DNA of 8,223 nt from assembly GCA_047619225.1 (NCBI GenBank), contig JBLHJX010000247.1, positions 1 through 8,223 of the forward strand. Reading direction: 5' to 3'. Below are positions 1 to 7,000 of the stretch, piece after piece; position 1 is the first letter of the stretch; every line of letters begins with the position of its first letter. Source of the DNA: JABIFK01 sp047619225 (GTDB taxonomy: Bacteria; Latescibacterota; UBA2968). Both the position numbers and the translations under genes were made by a program. Below the pieces are notes generated by a model that did not search any database, had not been told where the DNA came from, and saw only the letters and a list, made by a program, of their open reading frames with translations.

Positions 1-1347
1 CGGTACGATGCATGGCGTGAAGTGCGCGAGGGCAAGCGCCCCGTTGTCATTGGCGCACGCTCTGCTATTTTTGCACCCATTAATAACTTGGGCCTCATCA
101 TCATCGACGAAGAGCACGATGGATCGTACAAACAATCTGACCCAGCACCCCGCTACAATGCCCGCGACGTGGCTGTCATGCGTGCCAAGTTGCAAAATGC
201 CACCGTCGTGTTGGGATCTGCCACGCCCTCACTCGAATCCTATCACAACGCCAAAAACAAAAAATTCAACCTCATTACCTTGCCCGAACGCATCGACAAC
301 CGCCCCATGCCCATTGTCACACTCGTAGACATGCGCCATGAAGGGGGGGGGCTGTTTTCCAAACCCTTGCGCGAAAAGATGCACGATCGTCTCAAGCGTG
401 ATGAACGCATCATCTTGCTTCAAAACCGTCGAGGATATGCGCCCACCGTGCAATGTACGGGATGTGGTTCAAGCATTGAATGCCCGCATTGCCAAGTCAC
501 ACTTACCTATCATTCTGCCCAACAAAATCTGCTGTGCCACTACTGTGGTTTTACTCAAAAAATGCCTGACAATTGCCCATCGTGTCACAATCGCCAACTC
601 CAAATGCTCGGTGTGGGCACCCAGCGCGTTGAAGAAACCATAGAACAACAATTTGCCAATGCACGCGTCTTGCGCATGGATGTCGATTCCACTCAGCGCA
701 AAGGCGCCCACGATCGCATTCTCGAAAAGTTTAGCCGAGGCGAAGCCGACATCCTCCTTGGCACCCAAATGGTTGCCAAAGGCCTTGATTTTCCCGGTGT
801 CACCTTAGTCGGTGTTATTTCTGCCGACACAAGCATTCATCTGCCCGACTTTCGTGCAAGTGAACGCACCTTTCAACTGCTCACCCAAGTTTCGGGTCGC
901 GCAGGACGAGGGGAGTTACCCGGTGAAGTGGTTGTGCAAACCTATATGCCCGATGGTGAAGCCGTCCAATGTGCCCAAACCCACGACTTTCTCGAGTTTT
1001 CCCAACGTGAAATAAGCACCCGCCAAGTGCTCCGTTACCCACCCTTTGGACGCCTGGTTTTGCTCTTATTTAAAGGCCGTGATGAACATGAAGTGGCCCG
1101 AACTGCCGGTATATGCGCGGGTGCCTTACGTGCAGAAACGCCTCCCGATGTTGAAATTATGGGCCCTGTGCAAGCCCCCTTGTCGCGTATTCAACAAACA
1201 TACCGATGGCAAGTGGTCGCCAAATCTGAATCACACAGTCACTTAAATGCCCTTGCACGCAAAGTAAAACAACAATTTGCGCCCAAAACGCGACACGGCG
1301 GTGGCGTCACCGTCTCCATAGACGTCGATCCTGTATCCATGCTTTAA
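1..1347 (+). CDS. priA: Primosomal replication-restart helicase PriA, 5'-truncated by window edge
   Basis: PriA is a 3'-to-5' superfamily 2 DNA helicase that recognises stalled forks and starts reassembly of the replisome in the cytoplasm. The reading frame is open from base 1, so the N-terminal DNA-binding part and Walker A lie upstream. The GTG at 22 is an internal valine, because codons 1-7 already read as PriA. Visible here, numbered from window codon 1: DEEH helicase box at residues 36-39; GSATP motif III at 72-76; eight zinc-binding cysteines in four CxxC-type pairs (152/155, 161/164, 179/182, 192/195); motif V starting GTQMVAKGLDF at 254; motif VI SGRAGR at 298-303; then the C-terminal domain to residue 448. 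E. coli PriA is 732 residues, so about 280 are missing. All family motifs present in this part are intact, so the gene looks functional. An in-frame run of nine G encodes GGG at 115-117. The next gene follows after 50 bases. Confidence 0.96.
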   Translation, partial: RYDAWREVREGKRPVVIGARSAIFAPINNLGLIIIDEEHDGSYKQSDPAPRYNARDVAVMRAKLQNATVVLGSATPSLESYHNAKNKKFNLITLPERIDNRPMPIVTLVDMRHEGGGLFSKPLREKMHDRLKRDERIILLQNRRGYAPTVQCTGCGSSIECPHCQVTLTYHSAQQNLLCHYCGFTQKMPDNCPSCHNRQLQMLGVGTQRVEETIEQQFANARVLRMDVDSTQRKGAHDRILEKFSRGEADILLGTQMVAKGLDFPGVTLVGVISADTSIHLPDFRASERTFQLLTQVSGRAGRGELPGEVVVQTYMPDGEAVQCAQTHDFLEFSQREISTRQVLRYPPFGRLVLLLFKGRDEHEVARTAGICAGALRAETPPDVEIMGPVQAPLSRIQQTYRWQVVAKSESHSHLNALARKVKQQFAPKTRHGGGVTVSIDVDPVSML

Positions 1348-1366
1348 AGTACCTTAAAGGAAGGGC

Positions 1367-1387
1367 GGTGTGAGGTCGTCTCACATC
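1367..1387 (+). other. Small hairpin in the priA-flippase spacer
   Basis: TGTGAG (1369-1374) and CTCACA (1380-1385) form a perfect 6-bp stem around the 5-base loop GTCGT. A G-T and a G-C pair extend it to 8 bp. No T-run follows, so it is not a standard intrinsic terminator. It lies 10 bases before the flippase ATG, where a ribosome-binding site would be expected, and could affect translation or RNA stability. The function is unknown. Confidence 0.45.
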
Positions 1388-1397
1388 TATCGATTTT

Positions 1398-2852
1398 ATG
1401 TTCTCACGCCTTATATCCCTCATACGCCACACCGCCATCTATGGCACAGGTGACCTGCTTGGGCGCGCTGTTGCGATTATCCTTGTACCCATCTATGCAC
1501 GGCACTTGTCGGTGGCAGATAACGGGGTCGTCTCACTCGCTTTTGCTGTCGTCGGGTTTGGTGCCATCTTTTATTCACTGGGTTTAAATCCCGCGCTTAT
1601 TCGCGTGCTGTCAACCAACAAAGATCTACTCGAAAAACAAAAAGCCTTTAGCTCGGCTTATTGGACCCTCTTGTGCATCGGGTTCTGCCTGTCCACACTC
1701 GTCTATTTCAATGCACAAACGTTGGCCCAACACCTGCTATACAATGACAAACAAGCCAATATCTTTGTTTATATCAGTGGTATTTTGCTGCTCGATGCCC
1801 TTTCGGAGCCCTTCTTTACACTTTGTCGTGCCCAAAAGAGATCAACCCTTTATACGCTTGTTCGATTTGTACAATACACCTTACAGTTAGGTCTCACAGC
1901 CTATCTCATTGCCATAAAAGGACATGGGCCAGATGCGATCTTCAAAGCCAATCTCGTCAGTTCCCTTTTTGCCTTTGTTGTCATATGTCCTGTGGGCCTA
2001 TCTACGTTGCGTCTCACCTTTCACAATGCCCCGTTGCGCCAACTGCTCTCCTTTGGGCTCCCATTCATACCCTCAGCCGTATCGGTGCTCATCATCAACT
2101 TATCCGATCGCTTTTTAATTCAATATCTCCTCGGAGTTGAAGCACTGGGCATTTACGGCATCACATATAAGTTGGGGTTGCCCGTTTTTTTTGCCATCAA
2201 AGCCTTTCGAGCCGCCTGGGCACCCGCCGTACTTGAATCGGACGATGTTGCACAAACCAGCCAATTATGTGCCCGAATCACCACCTACTATGTGGTCATT
2301 GGCCTGTTTTTATGTCTGTTATTGGCCACTTTTGCACACGAATGCATCGTACTCATCGCAGGTCAAAATGCCCAAGACTACCTTGCGGGTAAACAGGTTG
2401 TGCCCCTTGTCGCATTGGCCTTTTTTTGTTATGGGCTTTATGTTATCCTCACTGCAGGGGTTTATATTCATGGCCGAACCCACGCCTTGCCAGCTATTGT
2501 AGGCGCAGGTGCCACGCTCAATATCATCCTCAACATCTACCTATTGCCCAAATTGGGCTTTGTTGCTGCGGCCTGGAGTACTTTAGCAGCCTACATGCTC
2601 ATGGTTATCTTATTATTTCTTTTTGTACGCCAATTTTATAGTGTACCCTATGAATTTGCGCGTATCGGCAAAATTGCCATTGCGGGCATCATTGTTTATA
2701 TTGCAATATCTGGGGGATTATCAGATACATCTATCGAAGGCACCATCTCACGCAGCATTTTTCTTCTCGGCTACCCGCTTATCCTGTGGGGCTGGCGTGT
2801 GATAGACCCTAAGGAACTTAAGCAGCTTGCAATAGGTCTTTTAAAAACGTAA
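1398..2852 (+). CDS. Polysaccharide/oligosaccharide flippase, Wzx/RfbX-like (MOP superfamily)
   Basis: This is a 484-residue, almost wholly hydrophobic integral membrane protein. The N-terminus (RLISLIRHTAIYGTGDLLGR, first helix about residues 12-31, then PIYARHLSVADNG) is the typical start of the polysaccharide-biosynthesis/flippase family, as is the RAAWAPAVLE segment near the middle. Length and repeated hydrophobic stretches fit the usual 12-14 helices. Family members move undecaprenyl-diphosphate-linked sugars across the inner membrane for O-antigen, capsule or exopolysaccharide. The substrate cannot be read from sequence, and no glycosyltransferase or polymerase gene is nearby, which is unusual for a Wzx. 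The start chosen is the ATG that begins the conserved N-terminus; no good Shine-Dalgarno precedes it. Two T-runs (eight at 2185-2192, seven at 2421-2427) lie in frame. A MurJ-like lipid II role is less likely on N-terminal pattern but is not excluded. Confidence 0.88.
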   Translation: MFSRLISLIRHTAIYGTGDLLGRAVAIILVPIYARHLSVADNGVVSLAFAVVGFGAIFYSLGLNPALIRVLSTNKDLLEKQKAFSSAYWTLLCIGFCLSTLVYFNAQTLAQHLLYNDKQANIFVYISGILLLDALSEPFFTLCRAQKRSTLYTLVRFVQYTLQLGLTAYLIAIKGHGPDAIFKANLVSSLFAFVVICPVGLSTLRLTFHNAPLRQLLSFGLPFIPSAVSVLIINLSDRFLIQYLLGVEALGIYGITYKLGLPVFFAIKAFRAAWAPAVLESDDVAQTSQLCARITTYYVVIGLFLCLLLATFAHECIVLIAGQNAQDYLAGKQVVPLVALAFFCYGLYVILTAGVYIHGRTHALPAIVGAGATLNIILNIYLLPKLGFVAAAWSTLAAYMLMVILLFLFVRQFYSVPYEFARIGKIAIAGIIVYIAISGGLSDTSIEGTISRSIFLLGYPLILWGWRVIDPKELKQLAIGLLKT

Positions 2853-2874
2853 TTTATACGAGACAATTCTCACT

Positions 2875-2902
2875 GGCGTCATCTCATGGCGCGTCACAAG
2901 CC
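2875..2902 (+). repeat. Intergenic motif GGCGTCA...GCGCGT...AAGCC, copy 1
   Basis: Just after the flippase gene the sequence reads GGCGTCA, then ATG-containing filler, then GCGCGTCAC and AAGCC. A similar ordered set (GGCGTCA, GCGCGTG, AAGCC) lies at 7375-7398 after the DUF4175 gene. Here GCGTCA (2876-2881) can pair with TGGCGC (2887-2892) through one G-T wobble around a 5-base loop. Whether the likeness is common origin or chance cannot be decided from two copies. Confidence 0.3.
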
Positions 2903-2904
2903 GG

Positions 2905-3261
2905 ATGCTTATGCCGAATAAATTTCAAAAAGCACGACGTCAAGCCATTGGAAAAATACGCCGCTTTTTGGTGCTTCGATTTAAAAAAACATATGTTGAA
3001 GAGCAAATAGAAGAGCGCCAAGGAGAATGCAATCAATGTGGCAATTGTTGTGAAATTCTGTATCGCTGTCCATTTCTTGTCAAAATAGAAGATGGTTCTT
3101 CCTTATGCAGCATTTACGAAGATCGTCCCAAGCAGTGTGCGGCCTTTCCCATCGATGACAAATGCTTATCAGAAGTAGACTTTGACTGCACTTACACGTT
3201 TGGAAAGTCGCAGGAAGTCGTTCAAATCGAGCCGGCACCTTCTTTACAAGAAGCCGACTAA
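2905..3261 (+). CDS. YkgJ family cysteine cluster protein (CxxCxxCC, UPF0153-like)
   Basis: A 118-residue cytoplasmic protein with a basic N-terminal stretch (about residues 5-30) and nine cysteines. The core is CNQCGNCC at 42-49, C55, C68 followed by SIYEDRPKQC (C78) and AFP, then C87 and C95. This spacing, with the IYxxRPxxC block, is the signature of the CxxCxxCC/YkgJ family, whose members are predicted to bind zinc or an iron-sulfur cluster. No enzymatic role is established for this type. Two starts are possible: ATG at 2905, or ATG at 2911, which has GGA five bases upstream and removes only two residues. The gene lies 52 bases after the flippase and 13 bases before the large inverted repeat. 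Nothing in the neighbours points to a partner. Family assignment is firm; function is unknown. Confidence 0.88.
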   Translation: MLMPNKFQKARRQAIGKIRRFLVLRFKKTYVEEQIEERQGECNQCGNCCEILYRCPFLVKIEDGSSLCSIYEDRPKQCAAFPIDDKCLSEVDFDCTYTFGKSQEVVQIEPAPSLQEAD

Positions 3262-3269
3262 CTGCAAGT

Positions 3270-3299
3270 TTGACACACAAAGGGGCAGGGGTACAGAAT
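3270..3299 (+). promoter_or_regulatory. Possible sigma70-type promoter overlapping the inverted repeat
   Basis: TTGACA at 3270-3275 equals the sigma70 -35 consensus. CAGAAT at 3294-3299, 18 bases later, matches four of six -10 positions. If used, transcription would begin near the right arm of the palindrome and read into the DUF4159 gene 70 bases on. The -10 match is poor, and the promoter consensus of this organism is unknown, so this is a weak candidate. Confidence 0.2.
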
Positions 3300-3327
3300 G
3301 AATACCTGTACCCCTGCCCCTTTGTGT
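3275..3327. repeat. Perfect 22-bp inverted repeat with 9-base loop, REPIN/MITE-like
   Basis: The arms 3275-3296 and 3306-3327 are exact reverse complements, separated by AATGAATAC. Each arm begins ACACAAAGGGGCAGGGG from its outer end. G-rich arms of the form AAAGGGG(A)CAGG resemble, from memory, REP sequences mobilised by Y1 (RAYT) transposases. A pair of inverted REPs would be a REPIN or BIME. No T-run follows on either strand, so a classical rho-independent terminator is not supported, although so strong a stem could stabilise or separate transcripts. No target-site duplication is evident in the immediate flanks. No transposase gene is present. It separates the ykgJ-type gene from the DUF4159 operon. 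Confidence 0.7.
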
Positions 3328-3350
3328 CCTGAGTGAACCTTTGAGAAATC

Positions 3351-3360
3351 CAAACGTTTG
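3351..3360. promoter_or_regulatory. 10-bp palindrome CAAACGTTTG before the DUF4159 start
   Basis: A perfect palindrome ends eight bases before the ATG at 3369 and overlaps the region where a ribosome would bind. The AAACGTTT core resembles operator cores of LacI-family repressors, but no regulator gene is in view and ten bases is short. A TTTGAG hexamer occurs twice around it (3340-3345 and 3357-3362). Operator function is speculative. Confidence 0.2.
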
Positions 3361-3368
3361 AGTCCTAT

Positions 3369-4049
3369 ATGCCAAACCAATCTTTTTTATATGTTATTTT
3401 TTTATGCACAGTACTGGTCTCACAACCCAGCCATGCCCAACTGCGTGAGCCCTTAGCAGAATTCACACTCGCCCGGCTCAAATATGACGGCGGTGGTGAT
3501 TGGTATAATGGCCCAACAGAAATCCCTAATCTCTTGGCCTTCATTCGCAAACATACACCCCTTCACACCGCCACAGAAGAAGCACAAATCGAAATTTCAG
3601 ATGACAACCTATTTGCCTACCCCGTGCTCTTTCTTACCGGTCATGGCAATATCCATTTCACAGAAGAAGAAGTTCGACGCCTCCGGTTGTATTTGGAACA
3701 CGGTGGGTTTTTGTTTGCAAACGACGACTACGGTCTCGACGCATCACTACGCAGAGAACTCAACCGTGTTTTCCCGCATAAAGAGCTGGTTGAATTACCG
3801 CCCACATTTGAACTCTTTCAAACCCCCTTCCCATTTCCCGAAGGTTTGCCCAAAATTCATGAACACGATGGAGACCCCCCAAAAGCCCTGGGCATCTTTC
3901 ATGAAAAACGGTTGGTCGTTTTTTACAATTTCAGCAGCGACATTGCCGATGGATGGGATGATCCCGAAGTACACGGCGATCCACCCTACAAAAGAGAACA
4001 AGCCCTCAAAATGGGCACCAACGTCATCGTCTGGGCACTCACACATTAA
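3369..4049 (+). CDS. Exported DUF4159 domain protein
   Basis: A 226-residue protein with a clear Sec signal peptide: hydrophobic core at about residues 6-17 and SHA at 21-23 before Q24, so it is probably periplasmic or envelope-associated. The mature part is one DUF4159 domain. Family landmarks are LARLKYDGGGDWYNGPTEIP near 33-52, LTGHG, a GGFLFANDDYGLD block, GLPKIHEHDGDPP, SSDIADGWDDP, and ALKMGTNVIVWAL at the C-terminus. The domain is predicted to have a flavodoxin/glutamine-amidotransferase-like fold; its biochemical role is unknown. In the segment before GLPKIHEHDG, family members as I remember them usually carry a histidine; here the line reads LPPTFELF, with Phe147 in that place. The DUF4175 gene begins 15 bases downstream, which strongly implies one operon. 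The weak GAG at 3360-3362 is the only Shine-Dalgarno-like sequence. Confidence 0.92.
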   Translation: MPNQSFLYVIFLCTVLVSQPSHAQLREPLAEFTLARLKYDGGGDWYNGPTEIPNLLAFIRKHTPLHTATEEAQIEISDDNLFAYPVLFLTGHGNIHFTEEEVRRLRLYLEHGGFLFANDDYGLDASLRRELNRVFPHKELVELPPTFELFQTPFPFPEGLPKIHEHDGDPPKALGIFHEKRLVVFYNFSSDIADGWDDPEVHGDPPYKREQALKMGTNVIVWALTH

Positions 4050-4064
4050 GAATTTCCTGACCCC

Positions 4065-7000
4065 ATGTCCCAAACCGCCTACCAAAACCTTGTTCAACGC
4101 CTCCATTTAGTACAAACACGCCTCACACGCAACACCGTGTTGTTTGGCATAGTGCTTTCGTGTGCATTGGCGCTGTCTTTGGGCTTGTTGTTGGTTGGTA
4201 TTGAAGCAGCGCTTTATCTATCGCCCACCGCCAAAGTTCTCCTCGAACTGCTTCTTGTGCTGAGCAGCCTTTACCTACTGATTCGTTATGCCATTGCACC
4301 GCTTCTATCCCCCCCAAATTTGGAAGCCCTCGCACTCCAACTTGAGACACACTTTGGGGGGCTTCAGCAACAGCTGATTAGTGCCTTGCAACTTTGGGAA
4401 GCAAAAGACCAACCAAACCAATCTCAAGCACTCATCCAAGCCGCGGTTGAACGCGCCAACCAAGAAACAACCCACCTCAAATTTGAAGGCATCATCAATC
4501 GGCGCCGCACCCTGCACACTACCTTCATTTTGGTGGGTATCCTACTCATCTGTTTCATCAGCCACGCCATCTGGCCCACAACACTAATAGGGGCCACCCA
4601 GCGCCTGTTGCAACCCCTAACGGCATTTGAAAAGCCACCCGAAACATATATTACGGTACGTCCAGGTCATGCAGAGGTGGTCGCAGGCGAACCCTTCGAA
4701 ATTATCGCCGAACTATCAGGCATTGTCCCTCGAAAAGCCCATCTGTTTACCCGCGAAAACGAAACACAAGATTGGGCACCGCTTGTATTGCCCGTACGCC
4801 AAAAAATCGCCAAACATCAATTTCCAATCGTCACGCGATCTTTCTCTTATTATTTTGCCGCACACAATGCCAAAACACAATCTTACACACTCACCGTAAG
4901 ACAAAGACCTTTGGTCACTCGGGTGGTGCATCACGACACGTTCCCGCCACACACACATCTTCCAGACAGGCAGAATCAAGAAGGCGGAGATATTGTTGTG
5001 CCTTTGGGCACTTCGGTCTCACTGCACATTGAAACCAGCGAGACATTAGACGATGCATGGCTGATCATCGACAAGGATCAACGCGTCCCGACGCAGGTAT
5101 CCGACAACCAAGCACAGGTCACACTCACCATAGACAAAGACGCGCGATATACCATTCAATTGCAAGATCCACATATGATTCGCAACCGAGCCCCAGTCAC
5201 ATATCGCATTGTCGCCTTACCCGACCGATCACCCGATGTACGCCTGTTGCGCCCGGGCAATGCCGAAATCGGCGAAGCCATGAGCCTCTCTGTATCTGCT
5301 GAAGCTTTCGACGATTATGGCATTACCAAAATGGAAGTCCGTTATAAAGTGAACGAACAAACAAAAGACCAGGTAAAACCCATGGTCTTGGCACAACAAG
5401 CCAAAGAAACCACAGCCGATGCGATTTGGAATTTAACCGCTTTAGATCTCTTGCCCGGAGACCGCATTACCTATCGTGTACGCGCCTACGACAACAACCC
5501 ATCCCCCAACTATGGGGAAACACAAGAATTTGTCATTCGTTTTCCCAGCCTCTACGAAATTCATCAGGCAACTGAAAAAGCCCAACAAGAAAGCCTCGGT
5601 GAAATGGAAAATGTACAGTCCCGTAGCCAAGAACTTACAGAAAAGCTCGAGACCATTGCCAGAGAATTGCTCAACAACGACAAACTCGACTGGCAAGATA
5701 AACAACAGTTGGAAGAAGCCATTCAAACCCAAGAAAACATGAACAACCAAATGCAAAATACAGCAGAACAGTTGGCGGAAACACTGGATAAACTCGAAGA
5801 AAGTGGCCTTTTAAAAGACGACACACTGCAAAAGCTTGAAGAACTTCAAGAACTGCTGAATCAAATTCAATCGCCAGCCTTACAAGAAGCCATGGAAAAA
5901 CTGCAAGATGCTATGCAAACAGCAGATTCAGAATTGGTGCGCAAAGCGCTCGAAGAATTCAAAAAGGAACGTGAAAAATTTCAAGAATCCATTGATCGCA
6001 CCATTGCCTTGCTCAAAAGAGTGCAACAACAACAGACCCTTGATGCCCTCACCAAAAAGCTTGAGGCACTCGCAGAATCACAAGAAAAAATCACAGAAGA
6101 TATCCAAAAAGACATCACACCTGACGCCCTTGCCAGGCGTCAAGAACAGATCGCCGATGACACAGAAAAACTGCAAGATGAACTCAAAATATCGGCCGAA
6201 GACTTTTCAACACCAACCGATCAACAATTAGAACAGCTTGCTCAAGCAATGCAACAAAAAGAGCTTACGAAACGCATGGACCAAACACAGCAAAACTTAG
6301 AATCGAACCAGCAATCGTCCGCACAAAAGAAGAGCGAAAACATCGCCAAAGATTTGCAACAAATGGCCCAACAAATGAATCAAATTCGCCAAGAATTCTC
6401 AAATCAGCAAAAAGCCGATATTGCAGAGGAACTCAGTCGTGCACTGCACGATCTTTTAACCCTTTCCAAGTCGCAAGAACGAACGACCCAACGCGCAGAA
6501 ACAACACAAAGCAGAGAACAAACAGCACCCTTGGCATTAGATCAAGCGCGCACCATCACAGGAGCGAACCGCATGATACAACGCCTTCAAGAAGCTTCAA
6601 ACAAAACCTTCTTTTTACCACCACAAGCAGGCGCCGCATTGGGAGAGTCCCTAAAGAAAATGGAAGATGCAGCGGGACATCTCAACAGCGGCAATTCACA
6701 ACGGGCAGCACAAGACGCACGCCATGCCATGCAATCGCTCAACAGTGCGGCCATGATGGTGCAACGTGCATTGGGTCAAATTGCATCATCGGAATCAGGA
6801 ACAGGCTTTGAAGAAATGATGCAGAAAATGTCAGAACTATCTCAACAACAAGGCGAAGTCAATTCACAAACCGAAGGTCTATTTGGAAAACCGCAACCCG
6901 GGCAAGGACAACCTGGGTTAGAACAATTGGCTGCCCAGCAACGCGCCATTCAACAAGCCTTAGAACAACTGCGTCAAGAAATGGCACGCCAACAACAGCA

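Noticed and set aside
343..351. Frameshift in priA at the G-run
   Set aside because: The same frame carries helicase motifs before the run and zinc-binding and C-terminal motifs after it, so no shift is needed.
22..1347. GTG at 22 as the true start of the first gene
   Set aside because: Codons 1-7 in the same frame already match PriA and no stop precedes them, so the gene simply enters from the left edge.
3080..3280. Antisense small open frame opposite the ykgJ-type gene
   Set aside because: It lies opposite a gene with an intact cysteine signature and has no initiation signal or family likeness.
3275..3327. Intrinsic terminator
   Set aside because: No T-run follows the stem on either strand, and a perfect 22-bp stem is longer than usual for a terminator. 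Transcript-ending activity is not excluded, but the label is not supported.
3275..3327. CRISPR repeat
   Set aside because: There is only one palindromic unit, with no spacer-repeat periodicity and no cas gene.
3341..3371. Promoter made of TTGAGA (3341) and TATATG (3366)
   Set aside because: The -10 would overlap the start codon, so transcription would begin inside the gene; the spacing of 19 is also long.
3484..4110. 208-codon open frame overlapping the DUF4159 gene in another + frame
   Set aside because: It shows low-complexity, unfamily-like composition and lies almost entirely inside a well-recognised gene with a signal peptide and conserved motifs.
5442..5756. Antisense open frame under the DUF4175 gene
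   Set aside because: The opposite strand is a clear coding region. The antisense product has no recognisable motif and arises from the lack of stops opposite Q/E/K-rich codons.
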